64,000 nucleotides of DNA. It comes from Planctomycetota bacterium. Lineage in GTDB: Bacteria; Planctomycetota; UBA1135; JADKAF01. The stretch covers positions 1,860,001 through 1,924,000 of the forward strand of contig JADKAF010000001.1 in the NCBI GenBank assembly GCA_016719295.1, given 5' to 3'. This document shows positions 1 to 8,211 of this stretch, in pieces; position 1 is the first letter of the stretch; each line of letters opens with the position of its first letter. Position numbers and translations under genes: made by a program. The notes beneath the pieces were generated by a model, which saw only the letters and a program-made list of their open reading frames with translations, was not told where the DNA came from and did not search any database.

Positions 1-259
1 GCCGCTAGTTGAGCTTGGGTCGACATCGGATGTCGGCGTCCTGCGTTCGGGAGAGAGGTGGATCGGAGACGAAAAAGCGGAGCATGCTAGCTCGACCGCG
101 GGGGATGTCAACCGCACCCGCTGCCCCGCGACGGAGACGCGCGCGCGCGCCGTTTTTCCCCTCTTGGCGGACGCGCCGCGGCCGGGGATCTCGTAAGGTA
201 CGTGAGCCGCAGCGCCCGCGCGGCCCAGGAAAGGCGCCGCCCCCCCTCCTCCGCGAAGC
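1..259. other. Left-edge non-coding stretch
   Basis: No gene is supported here. The long reading frames crossing it are arginine-rich shadows. The one notable item is an alternating CG tract at about 138-150 followed by five T at 153-157. It could act as a crude terminator for a plus-strand gene lying left of the window, or as Z-DNA-prone sequence. Confidence 0.4.
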
Positions 260-691
260 ATGGCCCTGCCGCCAAACCCGCCGAACTCCGGCCGAAGCCC
301 GCGCTCGACGACCTCGAGCGTCGTGCTGCTCCTCTGGAGCCTCGCCGGCGGTTTGCTGCTCGCCTCTGGCTTCCTCGTCGTGCGGCGCTGGTGGGAAGGG
401 GGCGGCGAGCTGCCGCCGGAGGGCTATTTCCCCATCGTCGCCGAGGAAGTGCCCGAGGCGCTCGAGCTGGCGACCGGGAGCTCGGAGGAGCGCGCGCGGA
501 CCTTCGAGCGCCTGCTCGAGGACGCGCGGAAGAGCACCCTCGACATCGAGAGCCACTTCGCGACGGACGTGCTGCCCCGCTACGAAGAAGCGGCGCGCTA
601 CTCCGAGTGGCTGCTCGGCTTGGCCCGGCCTGGGCGACCGAACGCGGGGGTCGCCGACTCGCGGCCAGCCGAGGACGAGCGCAAGGACTGA
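260..691 (+). CDS. Small single-pass membrane protein of unknown function
   Basis: 143 residues. A basic, Ser/Pro-rich start is followed by one membrane segment at about residues 20-42, then a charged soluble part containing a helical stretch rich in Glu, Ala and Arg (about 60-120). This suggests an inner-membrane protein with a cytoplasmic N-terminus. I recognise no family. The ATG is the first in frame and has no clear ribosome site. The gene is convergent with the zinc-ribbon membrane gene at 744-1046, with about 50 bases between their stops. It is accepted because the composition is protein-like and the opposite strand gives only Arg-rich nonsense. Confidence 0.6.
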   Translation: MALPPNPPNSGRSPRSTTSSVVLLLWSLAGGLLLASGFLVVRRWWEGGGELPPEGYFPIVAEEVPEALELATGSSEERARTFERLLEDARKSTLDIESHFATDVLPRYEEAARYSEWLLGLARPGRPNAGVADSRPAEDERKD

Positions 692-743
692 GATCGGCGT
701 CGTCGGCGATCGGAGAGCAGAGGCGCCTCGAAGCCGCGGTCCT

Positions 744-1046
744 TCAGCCCGCGAGCACGAAGAGCAGCACGAGCGCGACGAGCAGGATCCAGGCGACCCA
801 GATCACCCAGCGCGGCTTCCTCGTCGAGGCGCCGGGTCGGCCGCGGAGCTCCCCCACCGCCGCCCGGTAATCCTCTTCGTCGAACTCCGGGAGCTCGATC
901 GACTGCAGGAAGAGCTCTTCCTCGTCCCGCCAGCCCGTCTCCGCATCCGAGCCGCACTCGCGACAGGCGCGGGCGCGCGCCGGCACCGACGCGCCACAGT
1001 GAGGACACGCCCTGCTCGCGTTGGTTCTGCGTCGCGCGCTCGCCAT
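744..1046 (-). CDS. Zinc-ribbon protein with C-terminal membrane anchor
   Basis: 100 residues. The N-terminal part holds two CxxC pairs (CPHC and CREC, about residues 14-32) that should bind one zinc ion. An acidic segment follows at about 40-65, and one hydrophobic helix closes the protein (about 82-98), giving a tail-anchored zinc ribbon facing the cytoplasm. The gene starts 46 bases after the pilT stop on the same strand and may be co-transcribed with it. Zinc ribbons at the N-terminus recur in this window (the FGE-domain and rhomboid genes), so this may be a lineage habit. The role is unknown. Confidence 0.65.
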   Translation of the reverse strand: MASARRRTNASRACPHCGASVPARARACRECGSDAETGWRDEEELFLQSIELPEFDEEDYRAAVGELRGRPGASTRKPRWVIWVAWILLVALVLLFVLAG

Positions 1047-1092
1047 CGCCCGAGCCTAGCCCGGATCGCTTCGCGGCGGGAGAGCCCGCGGC

Positions 1093-2364
1093 TCAGGTGG
1101 TCTTGCGCTGACGGCGGAACTGCTCGAAGTCGTCGAGCGGCGAGAACGCGGTGCGCCCGTCGCCGTCGACGCGCGTTTCCTCTTCCGAGCGCGGGATATC
1201 GGTCGGCGGCGCCGCCGACGGGATGTTCACGGGGCGCAACGTCGGATTGGGACGCACGACCGGAGGCGGCGGGGCCTGCGGCGCCCCGCTCGGCACCGGA
1301 GCACGGCCCGTGCGTGAGAACGCCGCGCGAACCTGATCGGGACTGTTCGCCATGCCGATCGCGTCCTCCGGCAGCACCTTGCCGTCGGTGACGAGCTTGA
1401 TCAGCGCGCTCTCCAAGGTCTGCATGCCGTTCTTGAGGCCGGTCTGCAGGACGTTCAGGAGCTGCGGCGTCTTGCCTTCGCGGATGCAGGCGCGCACCGC
1501 GTCGGTGGCGACCATGATCTCCTGCGCGCACGCGCGGCCCCCGCCGATCTTCGGCAGCAGCGTCTGCGAGATGACGCCCTGCAGCGCCACCGAGAGCTGC
1601 GTGCGCACCTGCGCCTGCTGCTCGTGCGGGAAGACGTCGATGATGCGGTCGACCGTTTGGATCGCGCTCGTCGTATGCAGCGTGCCGAAGACCAGGTGTC
1701 CCGTTTCGGCCGCCGTGATGGCGAGGCCGATCGTCTCCAGGTCGCGCATTTCGCCGACGAGGATGATGTCCGGGTCCTCGCGCAACGCGGAGCGCAGAGC
1801 GGCGAGGAAGTTCGGGCTGTCGGAGCCGATCTCGCGCTGATTCACGAAGCAGCGCTTGTCGCGGTGGATGAACTCGATCGGATCCTCGAGCGTCAGGATG
1901 TGCGAGTGATCGTGGCGATTGATGTAGTCGATCATCGCCGCGAGCGTGGTCGACTTGCCCGATCCGGTCGGACCGGTGACGAGCACGAGGCCACGGGGCC
2001 TGCGCGCGAGCTGCTTCAGGACATCCGGGAAGCCCATGTCCTCGAGCAGCGGCACCTCGATCGGGATCGCGCGCAACACCGCCGCGCGCGTGCCGCGCTG
2101 ATGGAAGACGTTCACGCGGAAACGCGCGAGCCCCTCCAGCTGGCGAGAGAAGTCGAGCTCCCTCTTCTCCTCGAAGCGCTTGTCGAGCTCGTCGTCGAGG
2201 AGCTCCGAGATGAGCACGTGCGTCTGCTCCGCGGTGAGCGGCGGCAGACCTTCGATGGGCAGCAACTCCCCGTGCACGCGGATGCCCGGGGGGCTCCCGA
2301 CCTTGATGTGAAGGTCGGAGGCGTTGTTGGCCAACATCTCGTTCAGTAGATCGCGGATGCGCAT
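1093..2364 (-). CDS. pilT: PilT-family secretion/retraction ATPase
   Basis: 423 residues. This is a hexameric ATPase of the PilT type, which drives retraction of type IV pili from the cytoplasmic face. Visible are the PAS-like N-domain with the SDLHI signature, Walker A GPTGSGKST (131-139), Walker B ILVGEM (201-206) and the His box TGHLVFGTLH (221-230). The last 75 residues are a Pro/Ala-rich extension beyond the usual 340-360 residue length, ending in basic residues. The start at 2364 is chosen because AGGGAG lies at good spacing and it gives the canonical MRIRDLL opening; a further in-frame ATG lies 30 bases upstream. No other pilus gene lies nearby, so the gene is detached from its usual cluster, at the tail of the his block. 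Confidence 0.92.
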   Translation of the reverse strand: MRIRDLLNEMLANNASDLHIKVGSPPGIRVHGELLPIEGLPPLTAEQTHVLISELLDDELDKRFEEKRELDFSRQLEGLARFRVNVFHQRGTRAAVLRAIPIEVPLLEDMGFPDVLKQLARRPRGLVLVTGPTGSGKSTTLAAMIDYINRHDHSHILTLEDPIEFIHRDKRCFVNQREIGSDSPNFLAALRSALREDPDIILVGEMRDLETIGLAITAAETGHLVFGTLHTTSAIQTVDRIIDVFPHEQQAQVRTQLSVALQGVISQTLLPKIGGGRACAQEIMVATDAVRACIREGKTPQLLNVLQTGLKNGMQTLESALIKLVTDGKVLPEDAIGMANSPDQVRAAFSRTGRAPVPSGAPQAPPPPVVRPNPTLRPVNIPSAAPPTDIPRSEEETRVDGDGRTAFSPLDDFEQFRRQRKTT

Positions 2365-2436
2365 CGGTGCTCCCTGCTCGGCAGAGCGCCGCACGCTGCG
2401 CGGAGCTCCGTTACGAGCATCGAAGCTCCGGGGCTC

Positions 2437-3645
2437 CTAGCTTGATGCCGACTCCCGCACGAAGGTGGCGAGAGTTTCCACGTGGGTCGTGTGCGGGAAG
2501 AGATCGACCGCCGCCAGACCGAAGAGGCGGTAGCCTCCGGCGAGGAGCGCCGCGGCGTCCCGGTGGAGGGTTCGCGGATCGCAGGAGACGTAGACGAGGC
2601 GCTGCGGGCCCCGGGCGAGCACGGCGCGGAGGACCTCCGGCGACAGGCCGGCTCGGGGCGGATCGACGATCAGCGCGTCGATCGGGCCTTCGATCTGCGC
2701 GAGGCGCTCCTCGACGCGCCCCTCGAGGATCCTCGAGGGGTCGAGGCCGGCCTTGGTGAAGTTCCGGCGCGCGTCCCGGACGGCCGAGCGGGCGAGCTCG
2801 ATCGTCCAGAGCTCTCGGGCGCGCGGGGCGATCCAGAGCGCGAGGCTGCCGATGCCGGCGTAGGCCTCGACCACGCGACCGAGAGGCTCCGTGCCCAGGG
2901 CCTCCTCCACCAGGCGGTAGAGCTCGATCGTCGCGGGCGCGTTGACTTGATAGAACGAGCCCATCGAGATCTCGAGGTGGAGCCGCCCCAAGCGCTCGTT
3001 CAGCACGCCGCGACCGAGCAGAGGGACGCAGCGCTCGCCGAGCAGACGGTTCCCGGGCTCGTCGTGGATCGAGCGCACGAAGCCGGCGAGTGTCACGCTC
3101 TTGCCGCGCTCGGTCGCCAGCCCTTCCGCCGCGCGCTGCGCTCGACGCGCGAGCTCCGCGCCGCGCGGGAACTCGCCCCCGCGTGTGACGACGCCGAGCA
3201 GCAGCTCGCCGGTGCCCGTCGCGACGCGCCCATAGAGAGCGCGCACGAAGCCGGAGCCGTCGCGCTCGTCGTAGGGCGGGAGGCGCAGCTCGTGGAGCGC
3301 CTCCCGCAGCGCGTTGAGCGCCTGCGTCAGGCACGGCTCCTGCACCGCGCACTCGCGCACGTCGACGAGCTCGTGCGTGCCGCGGCGGTAGAAGCCGGCG
3401 ACGACGCCGAGCGATCCGCCCGGGCGCACGGGATAGATCGCCTTGTTGCGATAGCGCGCGATCTGCGGCGAGGGGCGGACCGCGAGCTCGCGCACGAGCT
3501 CGCCCGCGAGAGGCTGGAAGAGCGCGCGCAGGCTCGCGCCTTTACGCTCGAGCTGCTCCTCGTACGCGCGGTCGAGCGTGTCGCAGCCACCGCAGACGCC
3601 GAAGTGGCGGCAGCGCGGCGAGCGCTCTCGAGAGGTGGAGCTCAT
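2437..3645 (-). CDS. rlmD: 23S rRNA (uracil-5-)-methyltransferase, RlmD/RumA type
   Basis: 402 residues. It should methylate carbon 5 of a uridine in 23S rRNA using SAM. The Fe-S cluster cysteines are C12-x5-C18-GG-C21 plus a later Cys in the ECAVQEPC segment. The catalytic part shows GSFYQVN, the SAM region EAYAGIGSLAL, DPPRAGL, and the nucleophile loop VSCDPRTLHRD near the C-terminus. The N-terminal TRAM domain of E. coli RlmD is missing, so the protein is compact, as in several bacterial lineages. Its ATG overlaps the hisIE stop as ATGA, so it is translated as the last gene of the his operon. The exact target uridine (U747 or U1939 type) cannot be told from sequence. Confidence 0.85.
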   Translation of the reverse strand: MSSTSRERSPRCRHFGVCGGCDTLDRAYEEQLERKGASLRALFQPLAGELVRELAVRPSPQIARYRNKAIYPVRPGGSLGVVAGFYRRGTHELVDVRECAVQEPCLTQALNALREALHELRLPPYDERDGSGFVRALYGRVATGTGELLLGVVTRGGEFPRGAELARRAQRAAEGLATERGKSVTLAGFVRSIHDEPGNRLLGERCVPLLGRGVLNERLGRLHLEISMGSFYQVNAPATIELYRLVEEALGTEPLGRVVEAYAGIGSLALWIAPRARELWTIELARSAVRDARRNFTKAGLDPSRILEGRVEERLAQIEGPIDALIVDPPRAGLSPEVLRAVLARGPQRLVYVSCDPRTLHRDAAALLAGGYRLFGLAAVDLFPHTTHVETLATFVRESASS

Positions 3646-4295
3646 CGGCCGGAGCGCCGTGCGAGCACGGCCTGCACATCGTCGAAGCTCGCCCCGCGCC
3701 GCATCAAGGTCACGATCAGGTGGTAGACGAGATCGGCGGCTTCCTCGACGAGCTGCGCGCGCTCACCGCCCTTCGCGGCGAGCAGCACCTCCGTCGCCTC
3801 CTCGCCGATCTTGCGATAGAGCTCGTCCTCGGGTCCGCTCAGCAGGCGCTGCGTGTACGAGCTCCCGTCGCCGACCGCGGCACGCGCGCGCAAATGACGC
3901 TCCAGGACGCCGAGCGAGAAATAGCGCCGCTCCGCTTCCGCGTCCTCGGCGAGGCGCTCCTCGAAGCAGGAGCGCCGCCCGAGATGGCACGCGGGCCCTT
4001 CGGCCTCGACGTCGAGGAGCACCGCATCGCCGTCGCAATCCACGCGCAGGTCCACCACGCGCAGGACCACGCCAGAGCTCTCGCCCTTCTTCCAGAGCGC
4101 TTGCCGCGAGCGCGACCAGAACCACGCGACGCGCTCGCGCAGCGTGAGCTCGAGCGCCGCTCGATCCTGCCACGCGAGCATCAGCACCTCGCCCGTGCGC
4201 GCGTCGCGCGCGATCGCCGGGACCAGGCCGCGCTCGTCGAAGCGCAGGTCCGCGAGGTGGATCCGACCATTCGTCGCCTTCGATCCCGCGCTCAT
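3642..4295 (-). CDS. hisIE: Bifunctional phosphoribosyl-AMP cyclohydrolase / phosphoribosyl-ATP pyrophosphatase
   Basis: 217 residues. It carries out steps 2 and 3 of histidine synthesis. Residues about 10-115 are the HisI cyclohydrolase, with the metal motifs DCDGDAVLL, ACHLGRRSCF and the LMLAWQ strand. Residues about 125-215 are the HisE pyrophosphohydrolase, with the helix motif KIGEEATEV and EEAADLVYHL. The fused order HisI-HisE is the common bacterial one. The ATG at 4295 overlaps the hisF stop by four bases, and its own stop overlaps the rlmD start in the same way. Confidence 0.95.
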   Translation of the reverse strand: MSAGSKATNGRIHLADLRFDERGLVPAIARDARTGEVLMLAWQDRAALELTLRERVAWFWSRSRQALWKKGESSGVVLRVVDLRVDCDGDAVLLDVEAEGPACHLGRRSCFEERLAEDAEAERRYFSLGVLERHLRARAAVGDGSSYTQRLLSGPEDELYRKIGEEATEVLLAAKGGERAQLVEEAADLVYHLIVTLMRRGASFDDVQAVLARRSGR

Positions 4296-5083
4296 GTTGC
4301 TCCTAGATCCTCCGCCTCGAGCCGCACCGGAACACCGCGCGCCAACAGCTCGCGCTTCACTCCGCGCACCGTCCACGCGCCGAAGTGGAAGATCGACGCC
4401 GCCAGCACCGCGTCGGCGCCGCCCTCGAGCAGCACCGCCGCCATGTGCGCGGGCTCGCCGGCGCCGCCAGAGGCGATCACGGGTACGCGCACCACGCGCG
4501 ACGCGGCGACGTGCAGCGCGAGGTCGTAGCCCGATCGCTGCCCGTCCTGATCCATGCTCGTCAGCAGGAACTCCCCCGCTCCGAGGGCTTCGGCGCGCGC
4601 GAGCCACTGCAGCGCGTCGAGGCCGGTTCGGCGTCGACCGCCGTGCGTCACGACCTCCCAGCGCGGCTCCTCGGAGCCTTGGATGCGCCGCACGTCGACG
4701 GCGACGACGATGCACTGCGAGCCGAAGCGCGCCGCCCCCTCCGCGATGAGCTCCTGCCGCTCGACCGCGGCCGTGTTCATCGCGACCTTGTCGGCTCCGG
4801 CGCCGAGCGCGCGCGCGATGTCTTCGCAGCTCCGCATGCCGCCGCCGACCGTGAGCGGGACGAAGACGCGCTCGGCGCAGCGCGCGATGGCCTCGTAGAC
4901 CGCGCCGCGCCCTTCGTGCGTCGCGCTGATATCGAGGAACACGAGCTCGTCCGCGCCCGCCTCCGCGTAGCGCTGCGCCTGCTCCACCGGATCTCCCGCA
5001 TCGACGAGATCGCGGAACGAGGTGCCCTTCACGACGCGCCCGCGATCGACGTCGAGGCACGGGATCACGCGGCGCTTCAGCAT
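4292..5083 (-). CDS. hisF: Imidazole glycerol phosphate synthase, cyclase subunit
   Basis: 263 residues, a full-length (beta/alpha)8 barrel. It uses ammonia delivered by HisH to convert PRFAR into imidazole glycerol phosphate and AICAR. Diagnostic parts are the opening MLKRRVIPCLDV with the catalytic Asp11, the GTSFRDL loop, DISATHEGR, TVGGGMRS, VAVDVRR, the second catalytic Asp in TSMDQDG, and the phosphate loops VIASGGAG and AASIFHFG. It overlaps the hisA end by seven bases and hisIE by four, consistent with coupled translation. Confidence 0.96.
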   Translation of the reverse strand: MLKRRVIPCLDVDRGRVVKGTSFRDLVDAGDPVEQAQRYAEAGADELVFLDISATHEGRGAVYEAIARCAERVFVPLTVGGGMRSCEDIARALGAGADKVAMNTAAVERQELIAEGAARFGSQCIVVAVDVRRIQGSEEPRWEVVTHGGRRRTGLDALQWLARAEALGAGEFLLTSMDQDGQRSGYDLALHVAASRVVRVPVIASGGAGEPAHMAAVLLEGGADAVLAASIFHFGAWTVRGVKRELLARGVPVRLEAEDLGAT

Positions 5084-5814
5084 CCGGCACCGCCCGCACG
5101 TGCGAGTTCTAGTGCCGCCGCGAGGTCGAGGCGCCCCTCGTAGAGCGCCTTGCCGACGATCGCCGCCTCGATGAGCCCCCCGCCGACCGCGGCGAGCGCG
5201 GCGACATCGTCCAGCGAGCCCACGCCGCCCGAGGCGACGACCGGCCCGCCGAACGAGCGCGCCAGCGCGACCGTCGCCGCGACATCCGGGCGCGCGAGCG
5301 TTCCATCGCGCTCGATCGCGGTGAACTCGAGCGCGGCGAAGCCGAGCTCGCGGAGGCGAGCGGCGGCCTCTTCCACGCGCAGCCCGCTGCCCGCGGTCCA
5401 ACCCTCGAGCTTCACCTCTCCGTGCTTCGCGTCGCAGCTCGCGACGAGGCGCGCGCCGTAGCGCGCGAGCCACCCGCGCACCAGCTCGGGCTCGCGGAAG
5501 GCGATCGTGCCGAGGACCGCGCGAGCTGCGCCGAGCTCGAAGACCTCCTCGAGGTCGGCCAGCGTGCGCAAGCCGCCGCCGAGCTCGAACGGCACCCCTT
5601 CGCGCGCGATCGCGCGCAGCACGTCGCGGTGACGCGGTCGCCCGGCGAACGCACCGTCGAGATCGACCACGTGCAGGAGCCGCGCGCCTGCGGCTGCAAA
5701 GCGCGCCGCGAGGCGCGCCGGCTCGCGCTCGTAGACGACGCGCGAGGCGCGCTCGCCGTGCACGAGACGCACGGCGCAGCCGTCCATCAAGTCGATCGCG
5801 GGATAGAGCTCCAC
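5077..5814 (-). CDS. hisA: ProFAR isomerase (phosphoribosylformimino-AICAR phosphate isomerase)
   Basis: 245 residues, a (beta/alpha)8 barrel paralogous to HisF. It isomerises ProFAR to PRFAR. The catalytic Asp8 is in the opening PAIDLMDG, followed by VRLVHGE, HVVDLDGAF, ELGGGLRT, SCDAKHGEV, the second catalytic region FTAIERDGTL, and VVASGGVGS. In many HisA proteins that second loop reads TDI; here it is TAIERDG, so the Asp sits three residues on. The gene lies six bases after the hisH stop and overlaps hisF. Confidence 0.94.
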   Translation of the reverse strand: MELYPAIDLMDGCAVRLVHGERASRVVYEREPARLAARFAAAGARLLHVVDLDGAFAGRPRHRDVLRAIAREGVPFELGGGLRTLADLEEVFELGAARAVLGTIAFREPELVRGWLARYGARLVASCDAKHGEVKLEGWTAGSGLRVEEAAARLRELGFAALEFTAIERDGTLARPDVAATVALARSFGGPVVASGGVGSLDDVAALAAVGGGLIEAAIVGKALYEGRLDLAAALELARAGGAGC

Positions 5815-5820
5815 GGAGGC

Positions 5821-6483
5821 TCAGCAGCTCGCCGCGAGAGGACGCAGCGCGAGGAAGCGCGCGAGCAGCGAGAGCCCGACACGCGAGGACTTCTCGGGGT
5901 GGAACTGGGCGCCGTGCACGTTGCCGCGCGAGACGGCCGCGGCGAACGGGACGCCGTGCTCTGCGCGCGCGACGACCCACGGCGCCGCGACGTCGAGGTA
6001 GGCGAAGCTGTGCACGAAGTAGACGTGCGCGCCGTCCGCGACGTCGCGCCAGAGCTCCTCGGCACCTGCGCTCGCGAGACGCGCGCGCTCGAGGACCAGC
6101 TCGTTCCAGCCGATGTGCGGAACCTTGTGCGCCGCGTCCTCCGGCAAGCGCAGGATTTCGCCCGGCAGGAGTCCCAAGCCGATGCGCGCGCCTTCGGCGC
6201 TGCGCTCGAAGAGGAGCTGCATGCCCAGGCAGATTCCGAGCAGCTGCCGGCCCGACGCCGCGTAGCGTCGCACGCCGTCCATCAGCTCCGCGCCCAAGGC
6301 CGCGACGCCCGCGTCGAAGGCGCCGACGCCGGGCAGCACGAGATGCGAGTGCTCGTCGAGATCGCGCGGCTCGCGGACCCACTGCGGCTCGGCGCCCACG
6401 GCGCGCAGCGCGCGCGCGACGCTGAAGAGATTCGCGCACGGGCTCGCGATCACCCCGACGCGCGGGGCTGCGGTTGCGCTCAC
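5821..6483 (-). CDS. hisH: Imidazole glycerol phosphate synthase, glutaminase subunit
   Basis: 220 residues. Class I glutamine amidotransferase that feeds ammonia to HisF. The nucleophile Cys is in GICLGMQLLF, and the catalytic His and Glu are in GAQFHPEKS. The oxyanion strand PGVGAF and the PHIGWN motif typical of HisH are present. The start is a GTG at 6483, chosen because GTGA overlaps the hisB stop by four bases and places VGVIASPCANL at the usual position. In place of the usual iDYgmGNL near the start there is SPCANLFSV, a noticeable departure in a loop contacting HisF. Confidence 0.94.
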   Translation of the reverse strand: MSATAAPRVGVIASPCANLFSVARALRAVGAEPQWVREPRDLDEHSHLVLPGVGAFDAGVAALGAELMDGVRRYAASGRQLLGICLGMQLLFERSAEGARIGLGLLPGEILRLPEDAAHKVPHIGWNELVLERARLASAGAEELWRDVADGAHVYFVHSFAYLDVAAPWVVARAEHGVPFAAAVSRGNVHGAQFHPEKSSRVGLSLLARFLALRPLAASC

Positions 6484-7112
6484 GTCGCGTCCTCGGAGAG
6501 CGCGCCTTTCGTCGACCGCGGCGCGGTCTCGCCCGTGCGCGCGATGGCTGCGCGCAGCGCGAGCGCGAAGGCCTTGAAGAGGCTCTCGACGATGTGGTGC
6601 GCGTTCTGCCCATGCAGGCAATGGAGATGCACGACCAGGCCTGCCGCGTCGGCGAGCGAGCGGAAGAAGTGCGGCACCATCTCCGCATCGAGCCCGCCGG
6701 CGCGCGAGTGCGGAAAGGCCGCGGCGAACTCGAGGTGCCGGCGCCCGCAGACATCGATCACCGCCCGCGAGAGCGCCTCGTCGAGCGGTGCGTAGGCGTG
6801 CCCGAAGCGCGCGATCCCCGCGCCGTCCCCGAGAGCTTCGCGGAGCGCGCGCCCGATCGCGATCCCGACGTCCTCTACCGTGTGGTGCTGATCGACCTCC
6901 AGATCGCCCTCCGCCTCGACGCACAGATCGAGCCCGCCGTGGCGCGCGAGCTGATCGAGCATGTGATCGAAGAACGGGATCCCGGTCTGCAGCCGCGACG
7001 CGCCGCGGCCCTCGAGCAGCAGCTCCACCGCGACGCGCGTCTCGCGCGTCTTCCGTTCCACCTTCGCTCGTCGCACGTCGTCTCCGCCTATCTCACTGGC
7101 TGCCGAGCTCAC
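6480..7112 (-). CDS. hisB: Imidazoleglycerol-phosphate dehydratase
   Basis: 210 residues. Mn-dependent dehydratase of histidine synthesis, step 7. Metal-binding His clusters are visible: GIPFFDHML, DQHHTVEDVG, the second-half HSRAGGLDAEMVPHFF, and NAHHIVES with the following FKAFALAL. It is the monofunctional form; no N-terminal histidinol-phosphatase domain is present and no phosphatase gene is seen in the operon, so that step must be encoded elsewhere. It starts seven bases after hisC and overlaps hisH by four. Confidence 0.95.
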   Translation of the reverse strand: MSSAASEIGGDDVRRAKVERKTRETRVAVELLLEGRGASRLQTGIPFFDHMLDQLARHGGLDLCVEAEGDLEVDQHHTVEDVGIAIGRALREALGDGAGIARFGHAYAPLDEALSRAVIDVCGRRHLEFAAAFPHSRAGGLDAEMVPHFFRSLADAAGLVVHLHCLHGQNAHHIVESLFKAFALALRAAIARTGETAPRSTKGALSEDAT

Positions 7113-7119
7113 CGGCAGG

Positions 7120-8211
7120 TCACTTCACGGCCTCGGCCAGCGCGTTCAGGAACGCCTCGTTCTCCTCGGGCGTGCCGATGGTGACGCGCAACGAGCTCTT
7201 CAGCTCGTCATAGCTCGAGACATCGCGCACGGTGATGCCGCGGCGGTGCAGGCGGCGGTAGACCTTCTCGTGCTCGAGCACCTCGAAGAGCACGAAGTTC
7301 GCCATCGACGGCCGGGGCACGACTCCGGGGATGCAGGACATGCGAGCGAGCACGCGCTCGCGCTCTTGGATGATGTGTTCCACGGTGCGCCTGAGCAGAT
7401 CGGGTTGGCGGAGAATGGCTCGGATGCAATGCCGCACGAAAGGCCCCATCGCGAACGGTGCGCGGAGCCGATCGATCGGCGCGAGCACCTCGGGGTGGCC
7501 CATCAAGCAGCCGCAGCGCACGCCCGCGAGGCCGAAGGCCTTCGAGAACGTCCGCAGCACGATCAGGTTGGGATGGCGGTCGAGCGCGCCGAGCGCCGAG
7601 GGCAGTCCCGAGAACTCGAGATAAGCCTCGTCGAGGAGCACGAGCCCCGGTGCCTCGGCGACCAGCTCGAGCAGCGCCGCGGTCGGCACCGCCGTGCCGG
7701 TCGGGTTGTTCGGGTTGGCCGCGAAGACGAGCGCGGCGCGGTTCTCCCGCGCGGCGGAGATCATACCAGCCACGTCCAGCCGGAGATCCGGGCCGAGCGG
7801 GACTTCGAGGAGCCGGCTGCCGCTGGCGCGGGTCGCGCTCCCGTAGAGGCCGAACGAGGGCCGCGCGGCGACGACGACCGCGTCGGGCTGCGCGACGCAC
7901 TGGGCCAAGGCTCCGAGGAGGCTGTTCGACCCCGGCCCGATGAGGAGCTGCTCCGCGCGAACCCCGAAGTGCGCTGCGACCTCGGCGTGCAGCTCGGCAT
8001 CGCGGAGAGCCGGGTAGCGATTCCACGGCTCGGCGAGGACCTGCTCCAGGATCTCCCGCTTCAGCTCGAGCGGGAGGTCGAACGGGCTCTCGTTCTGGTT
8101 CAGCTTCACCTGGCCTTCCTGATCGGAGAGGCCATAGGCCTTCTGGGCGCGTACCCACGCCGGATAGGCCCGCGCGGCGTAAGCCGCGGCATCGCCTGCT
8201 TCGCTGCTCAT
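7120..8211 (-). CDS. hisC: Histidinol-phosphate aminotransferase
   Basis: 363 residues. Fold-type I PLP aminotransferase that converts imidazole acetol phosphate to histidinol phosphate. Seen are KLNQNESPFDLP near the start, the turn ANPNNPTG, LDEAYLEF, the PLP lysine in RTFSKAFGLAGVRCG, and the C-terminal substrate Arg in SLRVTIGTPEEN. The ATG at 8211 overlaps the hisD stop as ATGA; a much longer upstream frame exists but belongs to the hisD shadow. Length fits HisC rather than larger class I aminotransferases. Confidence 0.95.
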   Translation of the reverse strand: MSSEAGDAAAYAARAYPAWVRAQKAYGLSDQEGQVKLNQNESPFDLPLELKREILEQVLAEPWNRYPALRDAELHAEVAAHFGVRAEQLLIGPGSNSLLGALAQCVAQPDAVVVAARPSFGLYGSATRASGSRLLEVPLGPDLRLDVAGMISAARENRAALVFAANPNNPTGTAVPTAALLELVAEAPGLVLLDEAYLEFSGLPSALGALDRHPNLIVLRTFSKAFGLAGVRCGCLMGHPEVLAPIDRLRAPFAMGPFVRHCIRAILRQPDLLRRTVEHIIQERERVLARMSCIPGVVPRPSMANFVLFEVLEHEKVYRRLHRRGITVRDVSSYDELKSSLRVTIGTPEENEAFLNALAEAVK